A stretch of DNA of 64,000 bases from Georgenia yuyongxinii (GTDB lineage: Bacteria > Actinomycetota > Actinomycetes > Actinomycetales > Actinomycetaceae), in NCBI RefSeq assembly GCF_006352065.1, contig NZ_CP040915.1, forward strand, positions 3,162,001-3,226,000, given 5' to 3'. Of this stretch, positions 42,782 through 52,297 are shown piece by piece (the stretch's first letter is position 1; the number at the start of each line of letters is the position of its first letter). The notes under the pieces are model-generated. The model had not been told where the DNA came from. It made no database searches and saw only the letters and a list, made by a program, of their open reading frames with translations. The position numbers and the translations under genes are program-made.

Positions 42782-43996
42782 ATGGTTCTCGACACACTCT
42801 CTCGCCAACGCGAGCACACGTCCCTTCCCGACCACCCCATCACCGCGCTCGCCGAGCGCGACCTGCGCTGGCGCCGCCTGCACGACGCCATGGCCGCCGA
42901 GGGCTACGACGCCCTCCTCTTCGCCGCCGCCGACTACCGCGGCCACAAGGGCAGCCTGCGCTACCTCTCCGACTACAACCTGGGCCACCGGTACGGCTAC
43001 GCCGTGATGTTCGCCGGCGAGGAGCCCATCGTGGTGCTCCCGCAGAACCTCGAGGCCGACCGCCGGCCGGCCGGCGGCTGGGTCTCCGACTACCGCTTCC
43101 CCTACAACCTCGGCGCCGGCCTCGCAGAGATCCTGCGGTCCAAGGGCGAGGCGCTGCGTGTGGGCATCGTCGGCCTAGGCCAGGTCATGAAGGTCGAGGA
43201 CTACCTCGCCGTCACCCAGGGCCTGCCGCGCAGCACCTTCACCGACGCCTCGGCGCTCTTCGACCGGGTCCGCGCCATCAAGAGCCCGGCCGAGACGCGC
43301 GCGGTCCGCGAGGGCGCCTACATCGTCGACCGCTGCTTCGACCGGCTCCTGGAGATCGCCAAGCCGGGCATGACCGAGCAGCAGGTCGCCGCCGAGATGT
43401 TCCGCGTGGGCGCCGAGCTCGGCGGCCAGGACCCGCTCTTCCTCACCATGTACGCCGAGGAGCGCGACGGCGTCACCCGCGCCACCTTCGGCCAGCCCCA
43501 GGACCGGGTGCTCGGCGTCAACGACGTCTTCACCTTCTCCTACGAGATCGTCGGCCCCTCCGGGTACTGGGTGGAGCTGTCCCGCATGGTCACCTTCGGC
43601 GAACCCGCCGCCAGCGTGGACCACATCGGCCGCGCCGTGGCCCTCGGCATGGACGCCGCCGCCGCGGCACTGCGCCCGGGCACCGGGTTCGACGCCGTGC
43701 AGCGGGCCGTCATCGACGCCGTCGAGAGCCAGGGCGTCCGCTCGGAGTACTGGTCCGGCCACGGCCTGGGCCTGGACGTCCTCGAGGAGCCCTGGGTGGG
43801 TCTCGACGTCGTCCAGGACGGCTCCAAGGCGGGCGCCGTCACCGCCGTCGAGCCCGGCATGGTCCTCGCCATCCACCCCACCCTGTGGGACGAGGACACC
43901 CGCGCCATGGGCTACATGGCCAACACCTACGTCATCGACGACGACGGCGCCCAGGCGCTGTCCCGTCACCCCGTCACCGTCCACCCGATCCCCTGA
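42782..43996 (+). CDS. M24-family creatinase-like hydrolase with altered metal site
   Basis: A 404-aa pita-bread-fold protein. His327 is in SGHGLGLDVLEEPW. The D-x10-D pair is replaced by an E-rich block (YEIVGPSGYWVELSR, Glu265 at the second position), and the I-E-P-G Glu is His365 (LAIHPTLW). Such losses are known in creatinase, which needs no metal. No RBS precedes ATG 42782, but a -10-like TACTGT ends six bases before it, so the mRNA may be leaderless. The following hydantoinase genes and NCS1 permease suggest action on creatine/creatinine-like or N-carbamoyl compounds. Confidence 0.82.
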   Translation: MVLDTLSRQREHTSLPDHPITALAERDLRWRRLHDAMAAEGYDALLFAAADYRGHKGSLRYLSDYNLGHRYGYAVMFAGEEPIVVLPQNLEADRRPAGGWVSDYRFPYNLGAGLAEILRSKGEALRVGIVGLGQVMKVEDYLAVTQGLPRSTFTDASALFDRVRAIKSPAETRAVREGAYIVDRCFDRLLEIAKPGMTEQQVAAEMFRVGAELGGQDPLFLTMYAEERDGVTRATFGQPQDRVLGVNDVFTFSYEIVGPSGYWVELSRMVTFGEPAASVDHIGRAVALGMDAAAAALRPGTGFDAVQRAVIDAVESQGVRSEYWSGHGLGLDVLEEPWVGLDVVQDGSKAGAVTAVEPGMVLAIHPTLWDEDTRAMGYMANTYVIDDDGAQALSRHPVTVHPIP

Positions 43997-44007
43997 GGGG
44001 CAGACCC

Positions 44008-45792
44008 ATGACCACCACCACACCCGCCGTCGACCCGATCCTCGCGTCGGTGCTCCAGCGCCGGCTCGACGCGATCTCCAAGGAGATGGCGACCCTGCTC
44101 ATGCGGTCCTCGCGCTCGCCGATCTTCAACGAGATCGGCGACCTCGTCACCGTCATCTTCGACGCCCACGGCCGCACCCTCGCCCAGGCCGAGTACGCCG
44201 CGATCATCGCCTTCGGCGCCCGGCCCCCGCTGGAGTACATCCTCGAGTACTTCGGGGACGACATCCACGAGGGCGACGTCATCATCCACAACGACGTCTT
44301 CACCGGCGGCAACCAGAACGCCGACACCGGCATCTACATGCCGATCTTCCACGACGGCGAGCTGGTGGCCTGGTCCGCCGCCAAGGGCCACCTGGCCGAC
44401 ATCGGCGGCATGACCGCCGGCGGGTACGACCCCAACGCCAAGGAGGTCTGGCAGGAGGCGTTCCGCATCCCGCCGGTGAAGATCTACGAGAGCGGCGTGC
44501 TGCGCAAGGACGTGTGGGACCTCGTCGCGGCGAACATCCGCTTCAGCTTCGTCATGGAGGACGTCAAGGCGATGGTGGGCGCGTGCGCGATCGGGCGCCG
44601 CCACATCCAGGCGCTGCTGGGCCGGTACGGGCGTGCCACGTTCGACACCCACATGGAGTACGTCCTCGACAGCTCCGAGCGGCAGGTGCGGGCGGAGATC
44701 TCGCGGTGGCCCGACGGCGTGTACCACGGCGAGAGCGAGATGGTCTCGGACGGCCTGGACCCCACCCGCCGCTACCGCATCGCCTGCGAGATCACGATCG
44801 ACGGCGAGGAGATCACCTTCGACTTCTCCCACACCGACGACCAGGCACCCGGCTTCACCAACATGCCGCCGGCCTCCGCCTCCGGGGCGGTGCGCATCGC
44901 CTTCCTCATGCTGGTGGCCGCCGGCGACATCGTCATCCCGACCAACGAGGGCCTGTTCGCGCCCATCCGCACCGTGTTCCGCAAGGGCTCCCTGCTCAAC
45001 CCGAACTTCCCGGCGGCCACGATCTTCGGCAACCAGATGAGCGACGAGGTCATGGAGTGCGTGATGTCCGCCCTCGCGGACGCCCTCCCCGACCGCGTCA
45101 CCGCCGGCTGGGCGAAGTACATGGCCACCGCGTTGCACGGCACGGACCCCGCCACCGGTGAGCCGTACGTGACCCTGACGGTGTTCCAGCGCACCGGGCC
45201 GGGTGCCATGAACGGTTCGAACGGCTGGGACGCCCTCGGCTTCTCCGGCACGGCCGGGCAGATGCGCGCGGCGGACCCGGAGATGTTCGAGATCACCTCC
45301 CCGCACTTCATGGAGTACCACGAGTACCTGCCGGACTCCGCCGGCGCCGGGCGCTGGCGCGGGGGTCTGGGCACGCGCTCGGCCTGGCGCAGCGACGGCG
45401 TGCACGCGCACGGCGTGACCATGGGCGAGGACATCGAGGCCGAGGGCGCCACGCCCGGGCTGGGCCTGTTCGGCGGCCACGACGCCGGCCTGAACCGGAT
45501 GCTGCTGGAGTACCCCGGCGGCTCCACCCACGAGTGGGGCTCGAAGGAGATCACCGACCTGCCTCAGGGCACCGTCATCCGCTCGTGGTGCGGCGGCGGC
45601 GCCGGGTACGGCGACCCGTTCGAGCGCGACGCCGCGGAGGTGGCCGAGGAGGTCCGCTCCGGCCTTCTCTCGGCCGCCAAGGCGCACGACGAGTACGGCG
45701 TCGTGGTCGACGCCGCCACCAACCTCACCGACGAGGCCGCCACCCGCGCACTCCGCGCGCTGCGCGCCACCACGACGAAGGAGAAGAACTGA
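44008..45792 (+). CDS. hyuB: Hydantoinase B / oxoprolinase family subunit
   Basis: A 594-aa protein with the HyuB landmarks FNEIGDLVTVIFDAHGRTLAQ, DVIIHNDVFTGGNQNADTG, HLADIGGMTAGGY and GAGRWRGGLGTRS. With HyuA it should form an ATP-dependent cyclic-amidase (N-methylhydantoinase, hydantoinase or 5-oxoprolinase class). ATG 44008 follows GAGGGG. Its stop shares a base with the HyuA start (TGATG), so the two are strictly coupled. Confidence 0.93.
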   Translation: MTTTTPAVDPILASVLQRRLDAISKEMATLLMRSSRSPIFNEIGDLVTVIFDAHGRTLAQAEYAAIIAFGARPPLEYILEYFGDDIHEGDVIIHNDVFTGGNQNADTGIYMPIFHDGELVAWSAAKGHLADIGGMTAGGYDPNAKEVWQEAFRIPPVKIYESGVLRKDVWDLVAANIRFSFVMEDVKAMVGACAIGRRHIQALLGRYGRATFDTHMEYVLDSSERQVRAEISRWPDGVYHGESEMVSDGLDPTRRYRIACEITIDGEEITFDFSHTDDQAPGFTNMPPASASGAVRIAFLMLVAAGDIVIPTNEGLFAPIRTVFRKGSLLNPNFPAATIFGNQMSDEVMECVMSALADALPDRVTAGWAKYMATALHGTDPATGEPYVTLTVFQRTGPGAMNGSNGWDALGFSGTAGQMRAADPEMFEITSPHFMEYHEYLPDSAGAGRWRGGLGTRSAWRSDGVHAHGVTMGEDIEAEGATPGLGLFGGHDAGLNRMLLEYPGGSTHEWGSKEITDLPQGTVIRSWCGGGAGYGDPFERDAAEVAEEVRSGLLSAAKAHDEYGVVVDAATNLTDEAATRALRALRATTTKEKN

Positions 45793-47909
45793 TGGGTACA
45801 CGTATCGGCATCGACGTCGGCGGCACATTCACCGACTTCCTCGTGGTGGGCCCGGACGGCTCTCGCCTGGTGCACAAGACCAGCTCCATCCCCTCCGACC
45901 CCGCCCGGGCGGTGACCCAGGGCCTGCGGGAGATCGCGGAGAACCGCGGCGAGAGCGTCGAGGAGTTCCTCGCCGGGGTCGACACCATCGTCCACGGCAC
46001 CACCGTGGCCACCAACGCCCTGCTCACCCGGCGCGGCGCGAAGACGGGCCTACTGGTCACCGAGGGCTTCCGCGACGTGCTCCCGCTGCGCGACGGCACC
46101 CGCGAGGAGCCCTACGACAACCGGCTCCAGCCGCCCGCCCCGCTCGTCAAGCGCGAGCACACCGCCCCGATCCCGGGCCGGTTCGACGTGCACGGCCAGG
46201 AGGTCACGCCGCTCGACGAGGACGCCGTGCGGCGCGCCGCCCGGCTGTTCAAGGACGAGGGCATCGGCGCCGTCGCCATCTCGTTCATGCACTCCTACAC
46301 CGACGACCGGCACGAGGTGCGCGCCGCCGAGATCCTCGCCGAGGAGCTCGGGGAGGCCTACGTCACCCGGTCCGCCGACCTGCTCGCCCAGGCCCGCTAC
46401 TACGACCGGACCAGCAGCACGGTGCTCAACTCCTACGTGGGCCCGATCATCCGCGAGTACATCCGGGTGCTCACGGCCACCCTGGAGGAGGCCTCCTTCC
46501 GCGGCGTCCTGCTGCTCATGCAGTCCAACGGCGGGGTCGCTACCCCCGAGGAGCTCAGCGCCCGTGCGGCGCTGTCCCTCCTGTCCGGCCCGGCGTCCGG
46601 GCCGACGGCGGGGCTGCTCGAGGTGGCCGCCCACGGCTGGGACCGGTGCCTGACGGTGGACATGGGCGGCACGAGCTTCGACGCGGCCATCGTCGACGGC
46701 GGCCGCCCGCTGGTCATGACCGACGGCAAGATCGACCGGTGGCGCATCGCCCTGCCCATGGTGGACATCCACACCATCGGCGCCGGCGGCGGCAGCATCG
46801 CGGCGGTCGACGACGGCGGGATGCTGCGCGTCGGCCCGCAGAGCGCCGGCGCCGTGCCCGGGCCGATCTCCTACCGCCGCGGCGGGCAGGTGCCCACCAC
46901 CACCGACGCCGACGTCGTGCTGGGCTACATCTCGCCGTCGAGCTTCCTCGGCGGGGGCATGAGCCTGGACGTCGACGCCGCCCGGCAGGCCATCGGGGAG
47001 CAGATCGGCAAGCCCCTGGGGCTGGACGCGATCCACGCGGCCGCCGGCATCTACGACGTCGTCAACGTCTCCATGGCCGCCGGGGTCCGCGAGATCACCG
47101 TGCGACGCGGGCTGGACCCGCGCGACTTCCCCATCGTGGTGGCCGGCGGCGCCGGCCCGGTCCACGCCGCGGCGATCGCCCGCGAGCTGGAGATCCCGCT
47201 GCTCGTGGTGCCGCGTGAGTCGTCCATCTTCTGCGCCGCCGGCATGCTCGTGTGCGACTTCAAGCACGACTACGTGCAGAGCCAGCACTGGGACCTCGCC
47301 CAGGTCGACTCCGCGGAGGTCGCCGCCATCTGGCGGTCCATGGCCGAGCGCGGCACGACCACGCTGCTCGGCGAGGGCGTGCCCGAGGACAAGATCGAGT
47401 ACGCCCCCTCGCTGGACATGCGCTACAAGGGCCAGTGGTTCGAGATCAACGTGCCCCTGCCCGCCGACGCCCTCGACACCCTGGACATCACCGCCGCGGC
47501 CCGGGAGTTCCACCGCCTGCACGACATCCAGTTCGGGTACCACACCGACGAGATGCCCATCGAGGTGCTCAACGTCCGGCTCACCGCCACCGGCCTGGTG
47601 GCCGGCTCGAGCGGCACCCCCACCTGGGGCGCCGCCGGGGTGGCCCAGGCGCACCGCGGGCAGCGGGACATCTGGTCCCCCGGTCAGCGGCGCATGGTCG
47701 CCGCCGACGTCTACGCCGGCCAGGACATGGTGCCGGGCGACGAGATCCAGGGCCCGGCGATCGTGGAGCTCGGCACCACCAGCATCGTGGTCCTGGACGA
47801 GTACGACGCCGTCGTCGACGTCACCGGATCGTTCGTGCTCTACCTGCGGGAGCGCGCGGAGGAGATGCGCGCGCGCATCCAGACCGGGCGGACGCCCGTG
47901 ACCGCCTGA
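45792..47909 (+). CDS. hyuA: Hydantoinase A / oxoprolinase family subunit
   Basis: A 705-aa ATP-binding subunit. The ASKHA-fold phosphate loops are RIGIDVGGTFTDFLVVG at the N terminus and TVDMGGTSFDAAIVDGG near 290. HTIGAGGGSIAAVDDGG and RRGLDPRDFPIVVAGGAGP are also diagnostic. It phosphorylates or activates the cyclic amide for opening by the HyuB partner. ATG 45792 overlaps the HyuB stop. Substrate cannot be decided between hydantoins, N-methylhydantoin and related lactams; the M24 partner and NCS1 permease favour hydantoin-like compounds. Confidence 0.93.
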   Translation: MGTRIGIDVGGTFTDFLVVGPDGSRLVHKTSSIPSDPARAVTQGLREIAENRGESVEEFLAGVDTIVHGTTVATNALLTRRGAKTGLLVTEGFRDVLPLRDGTREEPYDNRLQPPAPLVKREHTAPIPGRFDVHGQEVTPLDEDAVRRAARLFKDEGIGAVAISFMHSYTDDRHEVRAAEILAEELGEAYVTRSADLLAQARYYDRTSSTVLNSYVGPIIREYIRVLTATLEEASFRGVLLLMQSNGGVATPEELSARAALSLLSGPASGPTAGLLEVAAHGWDRCLTVDMGGTSFDAAIVDGGRPLVMTDGKIDRWRIALPMVDIHTIGAGGGSIAAVDDGGMLRVGPQSAGAVPGPISYRRGGQVPTTTDADVVLGYISPSSFLGGGMSLDVDAARQAIGEQIGKPLGLDAIHAAAGIYDVVNVSMAAGVREITVRRGLDPRDFPIVVAGGAGPVHAAAIARELEIPLLVVPRESSIFCAAGMLVCDFKHDYVQSQHWDLAQVDSAEVAAIWRSMAERGTTTLLGEGVPEDKIEYAPSLDMRYKGQWFEINVPLPADALDTLDITAAAREFHRLHDIQFGYHTDEMPIEVLNVRLTATGLVAGSSGTPTWGAAGVAQAHRGQRDIWSPGQRRMVAADVYAGQDMVPGDEIQGPAIVELGTTSIVVLDEYDAVVDVTGSFVLYLRERAEEMRARIQTGRTPVTA

Positions 47910-48005
47910 CCGCGTCACCACCCGCGCCACGTCCCGACGGCGTCCGGCTCGTCCCGCCGTCGCACCTCGCTCGATCCACACTCCAGAACCGCACATCGCT
48001 CCCCA

Positions 48006-48038
48006 GCCTCGTCGCGCGCGGTACGCGCGCGACGAGGC
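48006..48038 (+). promoter_or_regulatory. Intercistronic hairpin between hyuA and the NCS1 permease
   Basis: A perfect 15-bp stem (GCCTCGTCGCGCGCG) with a GTA loop in the 172-bp gap. It has no T-run and the permease RBS (GAAGGAG) follows 36 bp later. It may attenuate the permease or protect the upstream transcript. Confidence 0.6.
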
Positions 48039-48081
48039 CCGGGAGCCGTGCGCCCTCGGCTCGTATTCGAAGGAGAATGCC

Positions 48082-49557
48082 ATGAGCTCAGAGCGAACCA
48101 CCCCCACCCTGCGCGAACAGATGGAGGACAACGTCCTCAGCCCGGTCGCCGCCGCGGACCGGCAGGGCGGCTGGGCGCTGCTCTCCAACACCGCCGGCGT
48201 CGGCACCACCCTGGCGATGCTGCTGATCGGCGGCTCGGCCAGCTACATCGTCGGTGTGAAGTGGGCCATCGCCATGTCCCTCGTCTCGGCCCTGTTCGGG
48301 TCGGTGGTCGGCAGCCTGGTGGGCCGGGTGTCCCAGAGCACCGGGATGTCCTCGACCGTGACCAGCCGGTTCCACGGCCTCGGTGCCACCGGCTCGGTCG
48401 TGGCCTCGCTGATCTTCGCGTGGATGATCCTCAGCTTCCTCGCCCTGGAGAACGTGCTGCTCTACAACGGCACCCTGTTCATGCTGGGCTGGGCACCGAA
48501 CCTCGCGAACGCGATCGGCATCTACGGCGCGCTGACCGCGCTGTGGATCTTCCTCGCGCTGTTCGGCGTCAAGCTGGTCCAGAAGACCTCCCTCGTGCTC
48601 ACCCTCGTGGCGGGCGCGCTCATGATCGGGGTGGGCGTGCTGGCCTTCACCCGGTCCGAGCTGAGCGTGGGCCAGGTCTTCGGCGTCCAGCCGGAGCACG
48701 TGGGACCTGCCGAGATCATGGGTGTCCTGGCCGCCATGGTGGGCATGGCCGGGGCGCTGGCCCTCACCGGCGCGGACTTCGCCCGCTACGCCCGCACACC
48801 GAAGGACGTGCGGATCATGGCGATCGGCGGCAACATCATCGTCAACTTCGGCGTGGTCTCCCTCGGCGCCCTGCTCTACCAGGCGGGCGACACCGTGGTC
48901 TCCCGGTTCCTCGAGGACCCGGCCAACGCCGCGGTCGCCGCCGCGCAGGTCGGCGAGACCACCGCCGAGCAGGTGCAGTTCCTCGCCCACTCCAACGCCG
49001 GCGCCTACTTCATCCTCCTGGCCGGGGTGCTGGGCTTCGTGGTGATGTACGCGGCGCAGGTCAAGGCGCAGGTCATCAACGTGTACGCGGGCTCGCTGTC
49101 GCTGACGAACCTCGTCGACGCGCTCCTCGGCAAGAAGGTCAGCCGCATCCTCATGGTGCTGCTCGCCAACGCCATCGCGCTGCTCGCGGTGTGGGGCGGG
49201 ATCCTCGGTGTCCTGGTCCAGTTCCTCGGGGCCCTCGGCATCGCCACCTTCTCCCTCGCCGCCCTGGTGGTCACCGACTTCTACATCGTGCGCCAGCGCC
49301 GGCCCGCCCCGGTGGCGCGGGTGGAGAAGGTGAACTGGGCCGGGCTGATCGCCATGGCCGTGGGCTTCACCGTGTCCTACCTCCTCCTGGTGACCGGAGT
49401 GTTCGCTCTCGGCTTCGTGGTCACGCTCGTCCTCACGCCGCTGGTCTACGTGGCGCTGCGCGGCACGGTGCTGCCCGAGGGCCGGGGCACCCGGTTCGTG
49501 CCCGGCACGGCCGCGCTGAAGGAGGTGGAGGACCTCGAGGCGGCACCGGTGAACTGA
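48082..49557 (+). CDS. NCS1-family nucleobase/hydantoin permease
   Basis: A 491-aa transporter with about twelve spans and the NCS1 pattern (LLSNTAGVGTTLAMLLIGGS in helix 1, MAGALALTGADFARYARTPKD in the middle). Relatives carry cytosine, purines, allantoin or hydantoins by proton or sodium symport. ATG 48082 follows GAAGGAG. The preceding hyuBA genes make hydantoins the leading guess, but cytosine or allantoin fit equally by sequence. Confidence 0.88.
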   Translation: MSSERTTPTLREQMEDNVLSPVAAADRQGGWALLSNTAGVGTTLAMLLIGGSASYIVGVKWAIAMSLVSALFGSVVGSLVGRVSQSTGMSSTVTSRFHGLGATGSVVASLIFAWMILSFLALENVLLYNGTLFMLGWAPNLANAIGIYGALTALWIFLALFGVKLVQKTSLVLTLVAGALMIGVGVLAFTRSELSVGQVFGVQPEHVGPAEIMGVLAAMVGMAGALALTGADFARYARTPKDVRIMAIGGNIIVNFGVVSLGALLYQAGDTVVSRFLEDPANAAVAAAQVGETTAEQVQFLAHSNAGAYFILLAGVLGFVVMYAAQVKAQVINVYAGSLSLTNLVDALLGKKVSRILMVLLANAIALLAVWGGILGVLVQFLGALGIATFSLAALVVTDFYIVRQRRPAPVARVEKVNWAGLIAMAVGFTVSYLLLVTGVFALGFVVTLVLTPLVYVALRGTVLPEGRGTRFVPGTAALKEVEDLEAAPVN

Positions 49558-49568
49558 CATCGACAGCT

Positions 49569-49602
49569 GGGTGTGCCCCCTCCCGTGGGAGGGGGCACAC
49601 CC
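49569..49602 (+). terminator. Strong terminator after NCS1 permease
   Basis: A perfect 16-bp stem (GGGTGTGCCCCCTCCC) with a GT loop starts 11 bp past the permease stop. It should end the IclR-M24-hyuBA-NCS1 transcription unit. Confidence 0.85.
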
Positions 49603-49634
49603 GTGCTCGGCCGGCTATCCGACGGTCGCGTCCA

Positions 49635-49768
49635 TGCGGTCACCAGACCTGCGCCATGCTCGACGACGTGCTCGAGGCTCACCAGCCCGACTGCGTGCTC
49701 GTCTACGGCGACACCAACTCCAGCCTCGCCGGCCCGGTCTCGGCGGTGAACCTGCACGTGGGGATGTC
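49635..49768 (+). pseudogene. wecB: Fragment of UDP-GlcNAc 2-epimerase
   Basis: A ~45-codon open stretch reads CGHQTCAMLDDVLEAHQPDC followed by VLVYGDTNSSLAGPVSAVNLHV. This is the WecB signature (QT...VLVYGDTNST-LAG). The rest of the ~370-aa enzyme is missing on both sides, and the next ABC permease gene starts in the opposite direction immediately after. It is a dead scrap of a polysaccharide-precursor gene. Confidence 0.8.
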
Positions 49769-49773
49769 CACCG

Positions 49774-50616
49774 TCAGGCCTCCGCCCGCCGGAAACCGAA
49801 CCGAGCCAGGACGGCCGACTCGATCAGGTTGACCACCATGTACAGGCTGATCGAGACGATGGTCGCCACGGCGGCGAGCGCCCACACCTCGCTCATCTTC
49901 GCCTGCGCGACAGCGGCGACGATCGCACGGCCCACGCCCTGCCCCGTCGCAAGCCACTCGGCGATGAGCGCCCCGGTGATCGATCCCGGCACGGCGATGC
50001 GCACGGCGCTGAACAGGGCCGGGACCGATGAGGGCAGCGCTACGCGCAGAAGCGTCGCCAGCGAACCCCCGCCGTACACACTCACCAGCTCGACCATGTA
50101 CGGGGAGACCGACCGGAGGCCGAACACGATCGTCACGAGGGCGGGGAAGACGACGACAAGGCCCCCCATCACCGCGACCGTGGCAGTCTCACGTCCGAAG
50201 ATGAGGATGATCAGCGGGGCGATCGCGATGAGCGGCATCGACTGCACGAGCAGTGCCAGCGGCATGATGGCGTGCTCGAGCGGCCGCACCAAGAGGAACA
50301 GCGCTGCCAGAAGGAGCGCCGCCCCCATGCCGGTAGAGAACCCGATGGAGGCATCGAGCAGAGTCTGACCGAGCTCGCCGAAGACGTAGGCGCGGTTCGC
50401 CTCCGCCTCCTCTCCCATGAAGAGGTATCTCCACACGTCGACCGGCCCCTTGCCCACGAAGGGCGGTACGCGAAGGAGCCAGATCGCTGCCATCCAGACG
50501 ATGATGAGGCTGCCCAGCGCGAGGATTGCCGTCAGCAGGCTGCTGCCCGTCGCACGCAGGACGCTGCTGGTGCCGCGCCGGCGAGCCGGGGCGGTGACCA
50601 TCGTGTTCTCGCTCAT
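49774..50616 (-). CDS. ABC transporter permease, second permease (NMT1 system)
   Basis: A 280-aa permease with six spans and an EAA loop (MVELVSVYGGGSLATLLRVALP). ATG 50616 overlaps the end of the other permease (ATGA). This system, like the one at 21168-23568, encodes two non-identical permeases, implying a heterodimeric channel. Confidence 0.88.
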   Translation of the reverse strand: MSENTMVTAPARRRGTSSVLRATGSSLLTAILALGSLIIVWMAAIWLLRVPPFVGKGPVDVWRYLFMGEEAEANRAYVFGELGQTLLDASIGFSTGMGAALLLAALFLLVRPLEHAIMPLALLVQSMPLIAIAPLIILIFGRETATVAVMGGLVVVFPALVTIVFGLRSVSPYMVELVSVYGGGSLATLLRVALPSSVPALFSAVRIAVPGSITGALIAEWLATGQGVGRAIVAAVAQAKMSEVWALAAVATIVSISLYMVVNLIESAVLARFGFRRAEA

Positions 50617-51455
50617 GCCTCGCTCCTGGATGTCCCGCGCGTCCAAGGGGTGACGAACCGCGAGATGATCGCGATCACCACGAAGCCCAGCCCCGAGCAG
50701 ATCCCCGTCACTAGGGCGATCGCCCACGCGCGGGGCGCCTGCAGGGTCTGCTGGGCGTTGACCAGTGCCGGTCCGATCCCCACGTCCACTCCCCCCATGT
50801 ACTCGCCGATGATCGCCCCGAGGAACGCCAGGGGGGCGGCGATCTTGAGGGCGTTGAGAACGCCCGGCAGCGCGGCGATGCTCCTCACCAGCACGAACTG
50901 CTTCCACCGGCCCCCGCCGTAGACGCGGATCAGATCCAGGCTCGCCGCGTCCGCGGCACGCAGTCCCACGAGTGTCCCGATGACCGTTGTGAAGACGACC
51001 AGCATGGCGCTGAGGAAGACGGCCGTGACGGACGGCTCCCCCGGCTTCGGACTGCCCGCGACGATCCGCACGATCGGCCCGATCGCCACCACCGGGATGC
51101 AGTAGCTCACGGTCGCTATGAGGGTGATGAACCCTTCGAGGCGCGGTGCGAGCACGACGACGCTTGCCAGCACGAGCGCAAGGCCCACACCCCAGGCGAA
51201 ACCGAGCAGCGCCTCGAGGCCGGTCACCGAGATGTGCCGGTACAGGTACGCGGGACCGACCTCCACGATCGCGCCGACCACCTCGGCCGGGTTGGGGATG
51301 GAGCCGCCCTGACCGTTCGGTGCGACCCCGACGTCGGCGAAGACAGTCTCGGCCAGGACCCACCAGGCGACGACGGTGCCGACCACGCCCAGTGCGCCGT
51401 ACAGGCGCTTGACGGGCCACATGCGGGCGGATCCCCTGAGTGTGGGCGCAGTCAC
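50613..51455 (-). CDS. ABC transporter permease, first permease (NMT1 system)
   Basis: A 280-aa permease with six spans and the EAA loop [23 protein letters not shown] 51455 overlaps the ATPase stop (GTGA). It pairs with the permease downstream. Confidence 0.88.
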   Translation of the reverse strand: MTAPTLRGSARMWPVKRLYGALGVVGTVVAWWVLAETVFADVGVAPNGQGGSIPNPAEVVGAIVEVGPAYLYRHISVTGLEALLGFAWGVGLALVLASVVVLAPRLEGFITLIATVSYCIPVVAIGPIVRIVAGSPKPGEPSVTAVFLSAMLVVFTTVIGTLVGLRAADAASLDLIRVYGGGRWKQFVLVRSIAALPGVLNALKIAAPLAFLGAIIGEYMGGVDVGIGPALVNAQQTLQAPRAWAIALVTGICSGLGFVVIAIISRFVTPWTRGTSRSEA

Positions 51456-52294
51456 ACCTCACCGTCCACCGGTGTGCCCGCCCCACCGAAGAGGAGGTCG
51501 GCGGCGTGGTCGTGGAGCTCGTGGAACTCGGGACTCCGCATGACGTCCGGTGTCCGTGGGCTCGGCAGGTTGATGTCCATGACCTCCTTGATGCGTCCCG
51601 GGCGGGCCGACATGACTGCCACCCGGTCAGACAGGAAGATTGCCTCGGCGATGCCGTGGGTCACCATGAGGGTGGTCACCGGCTTCTCGCTCCAGATCCG
51701 CAAGAGCTCGACGTTGAGGCGTTGGCGCGTCATGTCGTCCAGCGCACCGAACGGCTCGTCCAGCATCAGCACCGACGGCCGCATGACGAGGGCGCGGGCG
51801 ATCGAGACGCGCTGCCGCATGCCGCCGGAGAGCTGGCCCGGACGTGCCTTCTCGAATCCCCGCAGACCGACGAGGTCGATCAGCTCGTCGATGTAGTCAC
51901 GGTCGACCGAGACCCCAGAGACGTCGAACGGCAGGCGGATGTTCGCCTCGACCGTGCGCCACGGCAGCAGCGCCGAGTCCTGGAACGCGACACCGAGGCG
52001 GTTCTCGTCGCGCAGCTCCTTGGGTGCCTTGCCGTCCACCGTCACGGTGCCGGAGGTTGGTTCGTCGAGCCCAGAGAGCATCCGGAGGATGGTCGACTTC
52101 CCGCACCCGGACGGACCGAGCAGGGAGAGGAAGGTCCCTTGGTCCGTGTCCAGGTCGACGCCGTCGAGCGCGGTGACGGTTTGCCGTCCCTGGGTGAAGG
52201 TCTTGTTCAGGCCACGGAGCTGGATGCCCGTGGCCGTCGCGACACTCTCGTGCAGGCCCGCACGTGCTGTGGTCGAGATGGTCTCTGCCCTCAT
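51452..52294 (-). CDS. ABC transporter ATP-binding protein (NMT1 system)
   Basis: A 280-aa ATPase: Walker [11 protein letters not shown]-loop [11 protein letters not shown], signature LSGGMRQR, Walker B VLMLDEP and MVTHGIAEA. It belongs to the taurine/nitrate/riboflavin-type subfamily. ATG 52294 lies three bases past the receptor stop. Confidence 0.92.
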   Translation of the reverse strand: MRAETISTTARAGLHESVATATGIQLRGLNKTFTQGRQTVTALDGVDLDTDQGTFLSLLGPSGCGKSTILRMLSGLDEPTSGTVTVDGKAPKELRDENRLGVAFQDSALLPWRTVEANIRLPFDVSGVSVDRDYIDELIDLVGLRGFEKARPGQLSGGMRQRVSIARALVMRPSVLMLDEPFGALDDMTRQRLNVELLRIWSEKPVTTLMVTHGIAEAIFLSDRVAVMSARPGRIKEVMDINLPSPRTPDVMRSPEFHELHDHAADLLFGGAGTPVDGEV

Positions 52295-52297
52295 CGC

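Noticed and set aside
43966-48209. Long minus-strand frames opposite hyuB, hyuA
   Set aside because: Plus-strand genes are complete and coupled; opposite frames are Val/Gly/Arg-rich shadows.
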